From Harryflintia acetispora (lineage in GTDB: Bacteria; Bacillota; Clostridia; Oscillospirales; Ruminococcaceae): 64,000 nt of DNA. Within the stretch, counting starts at the first letter, position 1. Each line of letters starts with the position of its first letter. Below, one piece after another: positions 15,302 through 24,035 of this stretch. Under the pieces are notes generated by a model. It was not told the DNA's origin. It did no database searches and saw only the letters and a list, made by a program, of their open reading frames with translations. The position numbers and the translations under genes are program-made. Location: contig SLUK01000005.1 in NCBI GenBank assembly GCA_004340125.1, positions 142,668 through 206,667 on the forward strand, given 5' to 3'.

Positions 15302-18093
15302 GGATTCCTTCGCGCCGGAGCGCCGCCGCCATCTTTGCCATCCTCTTCTCGCTGAGCCTTGCAAGCCCGGCCTTGGCCGCCACCGTCGGAGAGTCGGGGG
15401 GAGTCTCCGGCGGGGCGGAAATAGAATATGAGCCCGCCCCGGTCCCCGGGGGGAGAACGGCCCGGGCGGCACTGTTCTCCGCCGGGGCGGAGACGGAAGC
15501 GATCACCGTCAAGCTGGGCAACAACGATCCGGACCTGATCACCGGCTTCACCGTCGCCGCCGCCCCGGCGGGCGGCGGCGAGGCCCTCTATGGCGTGCGG
15601 CAGGGGGCGGGCTGGGACTACAGGATTCCTTTCTCCGCCCCGCCTCAGGAGGACACCGACTTCACCATTACCGTGACTTCCCAAGGCAGCGCCCCGGGCT
15701 TCCACGCGGCCGGGGTGAAGGAAACGGTGATGACCTACAACGCGATCAAGAGCCTGACGATCAAGAGCGGGGATACCGACGCGACCGGGAAAACCCTCTA
15801 CCTGCAGACGAACAACGCCCAGGGGCGGCAGAGCGTGCAACTGACCGCCAGCAAGAATGGCAGCACAAGCAGTACCGGCCCGACCGGCCACCCCTACATG
15901 AAGGCGAACGGCTACGCCGAACAGGTCCTCTGGACGAGCAGCAACGAGGCCGTCGCGTCGGTGGACAGCACCGGCCTCATCACCGCCCACACCGGCGGGA
16001 CGGCGACCGTCACCGCCAGCGTCTATGGCGGGAGGGTGAAGGCCACCTGCACGGTCAACGTCTCGGCGGTGACGGGGGTGTCGCTGAGCCACACCGCCTA
16101 TACCCTCTTCACCGGCGGCACGGCGGCCGAGACGCAGCTCACCCTCACCGCCGCCCTGACGGGCGGGGTATCCAGCGACGAGCTGGAATGGACGAACAGC
16201 AATCCCGGCGCCGCCGCGATGACAGTCGCGGCGGATGGGCGCAGCGCCACCATCGATGCCAGCGGCAGGACGGCGGGCAGCACGACGATCACCGCCCACA
16301 TCAAGGGCGCGCCGGACACAGCGCAGTACAAGGCGAGCTGCACCGTTACAGTGGTGACCATCGGCAGCGTGTCGGTCAGTCCCGGGAACTACACCATCTA
16401 CACCCTGGCCGAGCCAAGGACGGTCCAGCTGGCCGCGACGGTAACGCCCAACGCCGCCCCGGTCTGGAGCAGCAGCAATCTGTCGGCGGCCACAGTGAAT
16501 GAAACCGGGCTGGTTACGGCGGTCGCGCCGGGGAGCGCCATCGTCACAGCCTCCGTGGGTGGTAAGAGCGCCAGCTGCGCCGTCACGGTCAAGGACAGGA
16601 TCGCTGTCACCTCGGTGACAGTCAGCGGAAACAACAACCTGGTGCGCACCAGTGACAACCTCAGTCCCACTTCCCAGCTTTCTGCCACCACCGATCCCCC
16701 CAACGTCACTTTCCCGGCGGTGACCTGGGCGAAGACCGGCGGCAGCGCCAATATCAACATCAGCGCCTCGGGGCTGGTAACGGCGACTGCGGCGGGCAGT
16801 GCCACCTTCACCGCCACCGCCGACGGCGTGACGAGTGCACCCTATACCGTCACCGTGACCGACCAGAAGGTCACGGGCATTACCGTTGCACAAAAGTCGG
16901 TGGACAAGGGCGGCACGGTTCAGATGAGCGCCACCGTCTCCCCCAGCAACGCCGTCAACAAAAACGTCACCTGGTCGCTGGCTTCGGGGAATGTGGCCAC
17001 GGTCAACGCCAGCGGCCTGGTCACCGGCGGGGTCGGCAGCAACGGCACGGTTACGGTGAAGGCCACCGCCGCCGACGGCTCGGACAAATCGGGCAGCGCC
17101 ACGGTTACGGTCAACGGCTGCGCGCACGCCCTCTCGGCCGGGGGCTACGGCTCCGGGGCCGGTACCTCAGGTAGTCCCTGGAAGGTGGGCACCGAGGCGC
17201 AGCTGCGCCATATTGACCAGCACAATACCGGAAAATCCTTTTTACAGGAAAACGACATCACATTGGCCCAAACCGGCGGCGCGACCTCCAAGCTCAGTGG
17301 CGCGGTTTACGACGGAAACGGCTATTATATCAAAAATCTTTCAGTCAACGAGACCGGTAATGGCGGACTTTTTGGCTGGCTGGATAATAGCACCGTTCAG
17401 AATGTGGGCGTTACCACCACCAACTGGATCACAGGCTATAATGTCGGCGGGATCGCCGGCGCATGTGATGGCGCCACTATCCAAAACTGCTTTGTGGAGG
17501 CAAAAATCATGTCCTGCGATCACGTCGCGCCAGCCTACCCCTCCACCGGAGGAATCGCAGGCGGGCTAATGAATTCCACCGTCACAAACTGCTATTTTGC
17601 TGGAACCATCCAGAACACTTCGCTGGGCAGCGGCACCAGTCCCGACTTGCGCCTGATCGGTGGGATCGTGCCCTATGCCCGCGGAAGTGATAACAAGCAG
17701 TGCATCATCACCAACACCTATAACATGGCCGATCTGAATTACGGCTCTTCGATTTGGCCAAGCCTGATCGGAGCCATTACCGGTGATAGCTCCTTCTGGG
17801 TCGGCAGCAACTGCTATTCCGGCCTCGTCTACTCCGCCAACAACTATTGGCTCTCCACCGCACTCCACGCCCCCACCTACGGGATCGGCGCCTGGTATGG
17901 TGCTTTCGGCCAGACCACCGTCAACCCCGGGCCAAGCAACGCGGGCTGCGCCGCCCTCACCAGCTTCTCTTCCCTCCCTCCGGGGCTGGGTTCGGATTGG
18001 GAAATGGGCACCGTCCTCTTTCAGCGCTCCACCGGCAGTTCCTCTCGGGTCTCGGCCCTGGTCCTCAAAATCTTTACGCAAAAACATCCATAA
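15298..18093 (+). CDS. Large secreted Ig-like (Big_2) and GLUG-type surface protein, locus 2
   Basis: 931 residues from a GTG overlapping the small gene's stop (GTGA). Signal peptide 1-30 (ends SLASPALAA). Tandem Big_2 units occupy about 150-600, with repeated 'VTASV' and 'TCTVNV' strands. After 'CAHALSAGGYGSGAG' comes a Gly-rich GLUG-like region (GGLFGWL, GGIAGAC, GGIAGGL, GGIVPYA). It shares the same domain order and boundary motif with the 852-residue protein at 2358-4916, but the C-terminal thirds differ strongly. No wall anchor is visible. Likely an extracellular adhesin-like protein; this is inferred. Confidence 0.85.
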   Translation: MRIPSRRSAAAIFAILFSLSLASPALAATVGESGGVSGGAEIEYEPAPVPGGRTARAALFSAGAETEAITVKLGNNDPDLITGFTVAAAPAGGGEALYGVRQGAGWDYRIPFSAPPQEDTDFTITVTSQGSAPGFHAAGVKETVMTYNAIKSLTIKSGDTDATGKTLYLQTNNAQGRQSVQLTASKNGSTSSTGPTGHPYMKANGYAEQVLWTSSNEAVASVDSTGLITAHTGGTATVTASVYGGRVKATCTVNVSAVTGVSLSHTAYTLFTGGTAAETQLTLTAALTGGVSSDELEWTNSNPGAAAMTVAADGRSATIDASGRTAGSTTITAHIKGAPDTAQYKASCTVTVVTIGSVSVSPGNYTIYTLAEPRTVQLAATVTPNAAPVWSSSNLSAATVNETGLVTAVAPGSAIVTASVGGKSASCAVTVKDRIAVTSVTVSGNNNLVRTSDNLSPTSQLSATTDPPNVTFPAVTWAKTGGSANINISASGLVTATAAGSATFTATADGVTSAPYTVTVTDQKVTGITVAQKSVDKGGTVQMSATVSPSNAVNKNVTWSLASGNVATVNASGLVTGGVGSNGTVTVKATAADGSDKSGSATVTVNGCAHALSAGGYGSGAGTSGSPWKVGTEAQLRHIDQHNTGKSFLQENDITLAQTGGATSKLSGAVYDGNGYYIKNLSVNETGNGGLFGWLDNSTVQNVGVTTTNWITGYNVGGIAGACDGATIQNCFVEAKIMSCDHVAPAYPSTGGIAGGLMNSTVTNCYFAGTIQNTSLGSGTSPDLRLIGGIVPYARGSDNKQCIITNTYNMADLNYGSSIWPSLIGAITGDSSFWVGSNCYSGLVYSANNYWLSTALHAPTYGIGAWYGAFGQTTVNPGPSNAGCAALTSFSSLPPGLGSDWEMGTVLFQRSTGSSSRVSALVLKIFTQKHP

Positions 18094-18105
18094 AACCGGT
18101 TTAGA

Positions 18106-18147
18106 AAGGCATGCGGGCGGCAGATTGAATCTGCCGCCCGCATGCCT
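18106..18147. terminator. Bidirectional terminator-like palindrome
   Basis: A 20-bp near-perfect stem between the Big_2 gene (+) and pflA (-). It lacks a long T-run on either side, so release may depend on the very stable stem. Confidence 0.65.
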
Positions 18148-18187
18148 TATCAGTAAGCGTCCCGGAAGGGGTACCCTGTTTCCCCTT

Positions 18188-18907
18188 TTATTTTGCCAGC
18201 CGCACCAGCGACTGGAGCCGCGCCACCGCCAGGGGGTCGGCCTCGGGGATCTCTCCCATCGGGAAGGGAATTCCCATCTCCTGATATTTTTCCAGGCAGA
18301 GCCTCCGGAAGGGCAGCAGCTCCACCCGCTCAACGCAGGAATAAGGCGCGATCAAGGAGTTGAGCCGCCCGATGCTCTCTTCGTCGTCGTTAAACCCCGG
18401 TACAATCACCTGACGGATCCAGACCGGAATTTTTTGCCTCTCCAGCTCGTCGAGAAAGCCCAGTGTCTTGGCGAGCGAGCCGCCGGTATGCGCGCGGTAC
18501 GCCTCCTCGGTGGTGAACTTGAGGTCCAGCAGCACCAAATCGCACACGTCGAGCAGGGCCCTTGCCTCCTCATCAAGGATACATCCGCTGGTGTCCAGCG
18601 CGGTATGGATCCCATCCCCGCGGCAAAGTGAAAAGAGCCGGCGCACAAATGCCGCCTGCAGCAGCGGCTCGCCGCCCGATACCGTCACCCCGCCCCGCGC
18701 GCCGAAATATCCCTTGTAGCGGCGCACCCGCTGGAAGAGCGCCCCGGCCCCGGTGCGCACGCCGCCCGCCCTCTCCCAGGTGTCGGGATTGTGGCAATAG
18801 CAGCAGCGCAGCGGGCAGCCCTGCAAAAAGACGACCGAGCGCACGCCCGGCCCGTCCAGGGTGCCCATCGACTGGAAGGAATGGACCCGTCCGTAAAGCT
18901 CCTCCAT
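18188..18907 (-). CDS. pflA: Pyruvate formate-lyase activating enzyme
   Basis: 239 residues from ATG 18907, 8 nt after GGGGAGGG. The radical-SAM cluster motif CX3CX2C appears as GCPLRCCYCHNPD (about residue 30), with the PflA-typical start GRVHSFQSMGTLDGPGVR and SGGEPLLQ. It uses S-adenosylmethionine and a 4Fe-4S cluster to install the glycyl radical on PflB, encoded just upstream. An intervening hairpin suggests partial uncoupling of the two genes. Confidence 0.94.
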   Translation of the reverse strand: MEELYGRVHSFQSMGTLDGPGVRSVVFLQGCPLRCCYCHNPDTWERAGGVRTGAGALFQRVRRYKGYFGARGGVTVSGGEPLLQAAFVRRLFSLCRGDGIHTALDTSGCILDEEARALLDVCDLVLLDLKFTTEEAYRAHTGGSLAKTLGFLDELERQKIPVWIRQVIVPGFNDDEESIGRLNSLIAPYSCVERVELLPFRRLCLEKYQEMGIPFPMGEIPEADPLAVARLQSLVRLAK

Positions 18908-18932
18908 CACCAATACCCTCCCCTCTTCGGAC

Positions 18933-18989
18933 GTTTTGCGCCGGTGCCGCCGTGAAAAACTGCCGCCAATTGCGGCAAAGGCGCAAAAC
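18933..18989 (-). terminator. Nested hairpin between pflB and pflA
   Basis: An inner TGCCGC/GCGGCA stem (18961-18977) followed on the minus strand by a T-run, enclosed in a 10-bp outer stem (18933-18942 with 18980-18989). It could attenuate pflA relative to pflB. Confidence 0.6.
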
Positions 18990-21214
18990 TACATCGCCTC
19001 ATGGAAGGTGCGGGAGATGACCTCGCGCTGCTGCTCGCGGGAGAGCTTGTGGAAATTGACCGCGTAACCCGACACCCGGATGGTGAGGTTCGGATAGAGG
19101 GCGGGATCGTTGTAGGCCTCGATCAGCTTCTGTTTATTGAGCACGTTGATGTTGATGTGGTGGGCGCGGTTCCCAAAGTACCCGTCCAGGATGTCCACCA
19201 GGTTCTGCACCTGCTCCTCCTTCGTCTTCCCAAGCGTCCCCGGGGTGATCGAGAAGGTGTTGGAAATCCCGTCCCGGCAGCAGTCGTAGGGGAGCTTGGC
19301 CACCGAGGAAAGGGAGGCCAGGGCCCCCGCCTCCTCGCGGTTATGCATGGGGTTCGCACCGGGGGCGAAGGGCTCGCCCTGCTTGCGCCCGTCGGGGGTG
19401 GAGCCGGTCTTTTTGCCATAGACCACGTTGGAGGTGATGGTCAGCACCGAGAGGGTGTGCTCCGCGCCGCGGTAGGCGGGTGTTTTTCGCAGCTCGTCGA
19501 TCATCAGGCGCAGCTGCTCCCCTGCGATCTCGTCCACCCGGCTGTCGTCGTTGCCGAACTTGGGGAATTCGCCGGTGGTCTCGAAGTCCTTGATGTAGCC
19601 CTCCCCGTCCCGCACCACCTTTACCTTCGCGTACTTGATGGCGGAGAGCGAGTCGGCCAGCACCGACAGCCCCGCCACCCCGAAGGCCATGAAGCGGTGC
19701 ACGTCGGTGTCATGCAGGGCCATCTGGGTCTTTTCATAGGCGTACTTGTCGTGCATGTAGTGGATGACGTTCATGGTGTTGACATAGAGCTTACACAGCC
19801 AGGCGCGGTACTCGTCCAGCCGGGCGGTCACTTTATCGTAGTCGAGCACCTCGCCCTCATAGACCTCCCCCTTCGGGCCGATGTCGATCCCCGAGAGCTG
19901 GTCGTGCCCGCCGTTTAAACAGAGCAGCAGGAGCTTGGGCAGGTTGCACCTTGCCCCGAAAAACTGCATCTGCTTACCGATCTTCATTGCCGAGACGCAG
20001 CAGGCGATGGCGTAGTCGTCCCCGTAGATGGGCCGCATAAGGTCGTCGTTTTCATACTGGATCGAATCGGTGTCCACCGAAACCTTGGCGCAAAAGCGCT
20101 TAAAGCCTTCCGGCAGGCGCTCCGACCAGAGCACGGTCAGGTTGGGCTCGGGCGCGGGGCCGAGGGTATACAGGGTATTGAGAAAGCGAAACGAGCTCCT
20201 GGTCACCAGGGGGACGCCGTTCTCCCCCACCCCGCCGACGCTCTCGGTGATCCACATCGGATCGCCGCCGAAGAGCTCGTTATAATCCGGGGTGCGCAGG
20301 TGGCGCGCCATACGCAGCTTCATCACGAAGTCGTCGATCAGCTCCTGCGCGCCGCTCTCGTCGAGCACCCCGTTCTTCATGTCCCGCTCGAGATAAATAT
20401 CCAAAAAGGTGCTCACCCGCCCGAGCGACATGGCCGCGCCGTTTTGCTCCTTGATCGCCCCGAGGTAGCCGAAATAGGTCCACTGGATGGCCTCCCGCGC
20501 GTCCTTTGCCGGCTCGCTGATGTCGAAGCCGTACATCTTGGCCATCTCAATGAGCTTCTGCAAAAAGGCGATCTGCTGGTAGAGCTCCTCGCTCAGCCGA
20601 ATGGTATCCACGTTCATCTCGCCCTCGCCGAGGGCGGCCTTGTCGCGCTGCTTCTCCGCGATCAGCCTGCCGACCCCATAGAGAGCGACCCGGCGGTAGT
20701 CCCCGATGATCCGCCCGCGGCCGTAGGCGTCGGGCAGGCCGGTGATCACCCCGCTCTTGCGCGCGCGGCGCATTTCGTCGGTGTAGACCCTAAATACCCC
20801 GTCGTTGTGGGTGGTGCGGTAGGTGAACTCGTCCTCGATCTTGCGCGAGAGCGTATAGCCATAGCTCTCACAGGCGCTGCGCGCCATGCGGATCCCCCCG
20901 AAGGGGTTGACCCCGCGTTTTAAGGGGCGGTTGGTCTGCAGCCCCACGATCAACTCCTCGTCCTTGCAAAGATACCCCGGCTGGTAATTGGTGAGAGAGG
21001 AAACGGTGGTGGTGTCGATGTCCAGCACCCCGCCGAACTCCTGCTCCACCTTGAGCAGGGTATTCAGCCTCTCCATCAGGCGCGCCGTGCGCTCGGTCGC
21101 GCCGCAAAGGAAGCCGTCGTCCCCGATATAGGGGGTATAATTTTTCTGGATGAAATCCCGCACGTCGATCTTGTCCTGCCATCTGCCCGGCGCAAAGCCT
21201 TCCCACTGCTGCAT
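18989..21214 (-). CDS. pflB: Formate C-acetyltransferase (pyruvate formate-lyase)
   Basis: 741 residues from ATG 21214, which has AGGAGGT at good spacing. The paired active-site cysteines are seen in 'AIACCVSAM' and the glycyl-radical site in RVSGYAVNF near the C-terminus. The enzyme cleaves pyruvate with CoA to acetyl-CoA and formate under strict anaerobiosis. Expression comes from the consensus promoter at 21380-21408 through a ~160-nt leader. Confidence 0.96.
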   Translation of the reverse strand: MQQWEGFAPGRWQDKIDVRDFIQKNYTPYIGDDGFLCGATERTARLMERLNTLLKVEQEFGGVLDIDTTTVSSLTNYQPGYLCKDEELIVGLQTNRPLKRGVNPFGGIRMARSACESYGYTLSRKIEDEFTYRTTHNDGVFRVYTDEMRRARKSGVITGLPDAYGRGRIIGDYRRVALYGVGRLIAEKQRDKAALGEGEMNVDTIRLSEELYQQIAFLQKLIEMAKMYGFDISEPAKDAREAIQWTYFGYLGAIKEQNGAAMSLGRVSTFLDIYLERDMKNGVLDESGAQELIDDFVMKLRMARHLRTPDYNELFGGDPMWITESVGGVGENGVPLVTRSSFRFLNTLYTLGPAPEPNLTVLWSERLPEGFKRFCAKVSVDTDSIQYENDDLMRPIYGDDYAIACCVSAMKIGKQMQFFGARCNLPKLLLLCLNGGHDQLSGIDIGPKGEVYEGEVLDYDKVTARLDEYRAWLCKLYVNTMNVIHYMHDKYAYEKTQMALHDTDVHRFMAFGVAGLSVLADSLSAIKYAKVKVVRDGEGYIKDFETTGEFPKFGNDDSRVDEIAGEQLRLMIDELRKTPAYRGAEHTLSVLTITSNVVYGKKTGSTPDGRKQGEPFAPGANPMHNREEAGALASLSSVAKLPYDCCRDGISNTFSITPGTLGKTKEEQVQNLVDILDGYFGNRAHHININVLNKQKLIEAYNDPALYPNLTIRVSGYAVNFHKLSREQQREVISRTFHEAM

Positions 21215-21379
21215 AAGTCTACCTCCTGTATGTTCGCGGCCCCTTTGGCAAAACAAAAGGGCCATTCCCATGGTTCCCCACAGGAATCGCCCAGACGGTC
21301 GGCTCAATCCGCTTTCGTGCTCCACTGTAGTTATTCTACAATTACCCGTCAGTCGCACGCAGCGCTCTTCTTTGTATCC

Positions 21380-21408
21380 AGTATAAAGGCTCGGCGCCGC
21401 CCTGTCAA
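21380..21408 (-). promoter_or_regulatory. Sigma-A promoter of pflB
   Basis: On the minus strand TTGACA, 17-bp spacer, TATACT. The ~160-nt leader contains an imperfect GGCCCTTT/AAAGGGGCC hairpin (about 21238-21263) just before the ribosome-binding site. Confidence 0.82.
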
Positions 21409-21433
21409 CCATGTAAAATGTAGAAATTTCCCC

Positions 21434-22741
21434 TCAGCGCCGGTCGGATTTTGGGGAAGGAGCCCCCTCGCGCCGCAGCCCCCCGCTATAAAAGCAGAAG
21501 GTGCCCTTCCCCTGCCGCTTGGCCTCGTAAAGCGCGAGGTCGGCCTGCTCGTAGAGCGCCTCGTAGCCGCCGCCCTGCGGGGTGCTCAGCGCGATCCCCA
21601 CGCTGCCGCTGACCTGCCCCCCGGGCGAAGTCTGCAAAAAGGCGCCGCAGAGCTCTCTTGCGCGCTCCTCGACCGGGACGCGCCCCGGCAGGTCCTTCAT
21701 CAGGATGATAAATTCGTCCCCGCCCGCGCGCCCGATGATATCGCTGGCGCGGAAGAACCCGCTGATCCTGCGGGTGACCTCGACCAGAAGCCGGTCCCCG
21801 TAGCGGTGGCCGTAGCTGTCGTTGACCGCCTTGAAGTTGTCAAAGTCGAGGACCATCAGCGCGTGCAGCCTGCCTTTTCCCTCGCCGTCCAGGTAGTCGC
21901 GGATCATCGCCTCGGCTGTGGTCTTGTTATATAGCCCGGTCAGGCCGTCGCGCTCGGCGCGGCGGCGCTGGCGCTGCGCCTCGCGCATCTCCCGGTCCAC
22001 GTCGATCAAAATGCCCACCGCGCTGTGCAAGGACTCCTCCCGGAGCCCGGTCAGCCCCGCGCGCATCCAAAGGCTCCCCTCGCCCTTGCGCACCCGCACC
22101 GTCGCCTCGCTATAGGGCGCGCCGGCGCGTACCCGCTCGAGCAGCGCGCGAAAGATTGGCGCGTCCTGCGGCTCCAGAAAGCTCTGCGCGTCAAAGCCGC
22201 CCAAAAAATGCTCCATCTGGGCGGGATGGCCGAAGCGCTGCTCCCATACCTCGGAGAAATGCACCCGGTCCCGCCCGATGTCCCACTCGAAGATCACCCC
22301 GTCCGACTTTTCCATGATCAGCCGGTAGCGCTCCTCCCCCAGTCGCACCTGCTCCTGGAGCGCGCGCGCCTTCGCCTCGCAGGGCGAATGGGCGAGCGCG
22401 CGCGCCAGGCGGAGCTCCATCGCAGCCGCGCTTTGGCAGCCGAGCAGCACCTCATAAGCGCCCAGCCGCAGCGCCCGCTCCTCAAGCGCCCCGTCCGGCA
22501 GGAAGACGACGACCGGCACCCGCCTGAGCGCCTCCTCCCGCCCCAAGGCCTCGAGCGCCGCCAGCGACTCCTCCCCCGGCAGCGCCAGCAGGATGAGCGA
22601 GAGGCGGGGCGATACAGCGCTTGCCCGGCGAAGCAGCGCGGGCACATCGTTTGCCCCCGCCAGCTCGAAATCCCGCCCGAAGCGCGTCAGAAACCTTTGC
22701 GCCTCCTGCGGCGCGAAGAGGATGACTTCCCTGTTTTCCAT
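21434..22741 (-). CDS. Diguanylate cyclase with pseudo-receiver and PAS domains
   Basis: 435 residues from ATG 22741. Residues 1-120 have receiver-like spacing, but the acceptor Asp position reads LLALPG and the conserved Lys is absent, so it is a pseudo-receiver. A PAS segment follows (about 135-250: YRLIMEKSDGVIFEWDIG). The GGDEF domain (about 270-425) has intact GGDEF and an I-site RASD five residues before it, so it should make c-di-GMP and be product-inhibited. It is transcribed from 22846-22874. No EAL or HD-GYP partner lies in the window. Confidence 0.88.
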   Translation of the reverse strand: MENREVILFAPQEAQRFLTRFGRDFELAGANDVPALLRRASAVSPRLSLILLALPGEESLAALEALGREEALRRVPVVVFLPDGALEERALRLGAYEVLLGCQSAAAMELRLARALAHSPCEAKARALQEQVRLGEERYRLIMEKSDGVIFEWDIGRDRVHFSEVWEQRFGHPAQMEHFLGGFDAQSFLEPQDAPIFRALLERVRAGAPYSEATVRVRKGEGSLWMRAGLTGLREESLHSAVGILIDVDREMREAQRQRRRAERDGLTGLYNKTTAEAMIRDYLDGEGKGRLHALMVLDFDNFKAVNDSYGHRYGDRLLVEVTRRISGFFRASDIIGRAGGDEFIILMKDLPGRVPVEERARELCGAFLQTSPGGQVSGSVGIALSTPQGGGYEALYEQADLALYEAKRQGKGTFCFYSGGLRREGAPSPKSDRR

Positions 22742-22787
22742 CTGATCCCCCACCTTCGAATAGGAAGAGATGTCCCCCCAAAAACGC

Positions 22788-22823
22788 AAAAAGAATCCCG
22801 CTCCCGGCAGAATTCTTTTTTGA
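22788..22823. terminator. Hairpin between yeiH and the GGDEF gene
   Basis: AAAAAGAAT pairs with ATTCTTTTT around a GC-rich centre, with T-runs on both strands. It can end yeiH transcripts, but it also lies inside the GGDEF leader, downstream of that gene's promoter, so it may attenuate it. Confidence 0.6.
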
Positions 22824-22845
22824 CATCAGCTTCGTATTACTGGAA

Positions 22846-22874
22846 ATTATACCAGCAAATGGGAAAAACGTCAA
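22846..22874 (-). promoter_or_regulatory. Sigma-A promoter of the GGDEF gene
   Basis: On the minus strand TTGACG, 17-bp spacer, TATAAT, placed in the short gap between the yeiH stop and the GGDEF start. Confidence 0.78.
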
Positions 22875-22887
22875 GCAAAATATCCCC

Positions 22888-23910
22888 TTAACGCAGCAGG
22901 AGGAAGATTAACCCGAGCGCGAAGAGCACCTGGCAGCAGCCGGTCAGCGCGCCGTAGAGCATGGCCTTGGGCCCCTCGCTGAGCAGGACCTTGAACTTCA
23001 CCCGCATCCCGATGGCCGCCAGCGCAATGATCTCGAACTGGCTGCTGACGAAGTGCGCACCCTCGCTCAAAATGCCGGGGATCAGGTGCAGGCTGTTGAT
23101 CACGCACAGCACGAAAAAGCCGATGATGAACCAGGGGACCCCCGCCTTGACCTTCGCGTGCCCCTCCTGCCTGCCGCGCGCGAAGAGCGGGCCCTCCTCC
23201 TCGGTGTTCATCCGCGAAAAGAGCAGGGCGACCAACACCAGAAAGATGATCCGGATAATCTTGAAGACGGTGGCCATCTCCACCACCGGGTCGCTGACAA
23301 ATTTGGCCGAGGCGATCACCTGGCCGATGGACTGCAAAGTGCCGCCGATCAGGGCCGAGGTGTGCAGCACCTCGTGCTGGTAAACGAAGCCGGACAGGAT
23401 GGGCAGCAGCACCATCAAAAAGGTCCCGGTCACGTTGACGATGGTGATCGACAGGCCCTTGTCCTTCCCGTCGGCCTTCACCACCGGCGCCACCGAGGCG
23501 ATGGCGCTCGAGCCGCAGACCGCGTTGCCCGCGCACATCAAAAGGGAAAACTTCTTGCCAAAGCCCAGCGCCCGCCCGATCAGGTAGGCCGCCGCGATGG
23601 TCAGTCCCATCTGGATCAGGATGAAGCCAAGACCGCCCGCCCCGACCGAGAGCACATCGCCGAGATTGAGCGTCGCGCCGGTGAGCACGATGGAATATTC
23701 CAACAGCCGGCTTTCGGAAAACTTGCTGCCCCGCTCGAACACCGGCCGGTCCAGCAGGGTGTTCCCCAGCAGGATTCCAAAGCCGATGGCGAACATCGCC
23801 GCGCCCACCGCCGGCAGGAAGGTGGCCGCATATTTCGCGAGCATCCCCAGGATCACACAGACTACCAGCCCCGGCAGCACCTCTTTTACTACCGTCAACC
23901 ACTTTGTCAT
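22888..23910 (-). CDS. yeiH: YeiH-family putative sulfate exporter (UPF0324)
   Basis: 340 residues with about ten membrane helices. Family motifs include 'LEYSIVLTGATLNLGDVL', 'MCAGNAVCGSSAIASVAPVV' and the long central loop. ATG 23910 was preferred over a TTG three codons upstream. The family is annotated as sulfate or anion export; the biochemical substrate is not certain. It is divergent from a LysR gene, with a palindromic candidate operator between them, the classical arrangement for an effector-controlled transporter. Confidence 0.88.
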   Translation of the reverse strand: MTKWLTVVKEVLPGLVVCVILGMLAKYAATFLPAVGAAMFAIGFGILLGNTLLDRPVFERGSKFSESRLLEYSIVLTGATLNLGDVLSVGAGGLGFILIQMGLTIAAAYLIGRALGFGKKFSLLMCAGNAVCGSSAIASVAPVVKADGKDKGLSITIVNVTGTFLMVLLPILSGFVYQHEVLHTSALIGGTLQSIGQVIASAKFVSDPVVEMATVFKIIRIIFLVLVALLFSRMNTEEEGPLFARGRQEGHAKVKAGVPWFIIGFFVLCVINSLHLIPGILSEGAHFVSSQFEIIALAAIGMRVKFKVLLSEGPKAMLYGALTGCCQVLFALGLIFLLLR

Positions 23911-23983
23911 TTTCTCCAACCCCTTTTTGTCACACTGGGGTTGATTATACTCCTCTTTTAATATAAAATAAAATTATTAATTC

Positions 23984-24001
23984 TTATAAATCGATTTATA
24001 A
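23984..24001. promoter_or_regulatory. Candidate LysR operator palindrome
   Basis: A perfect 18-bp palindrome, TTATAAATCGATTTATAA, in the AT-rich 125-bp gap between yeiH and lysR. It lies about 50-65 bp upstream of the yeiH start point implied by TATAAT on the minus strand (23943-23948), the usual position for LysR recognition. Confidence 0.65.
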
Positions 24002-24035
24002 AAATAATATGTGACATTAGAAAGGAATTCTTTCT

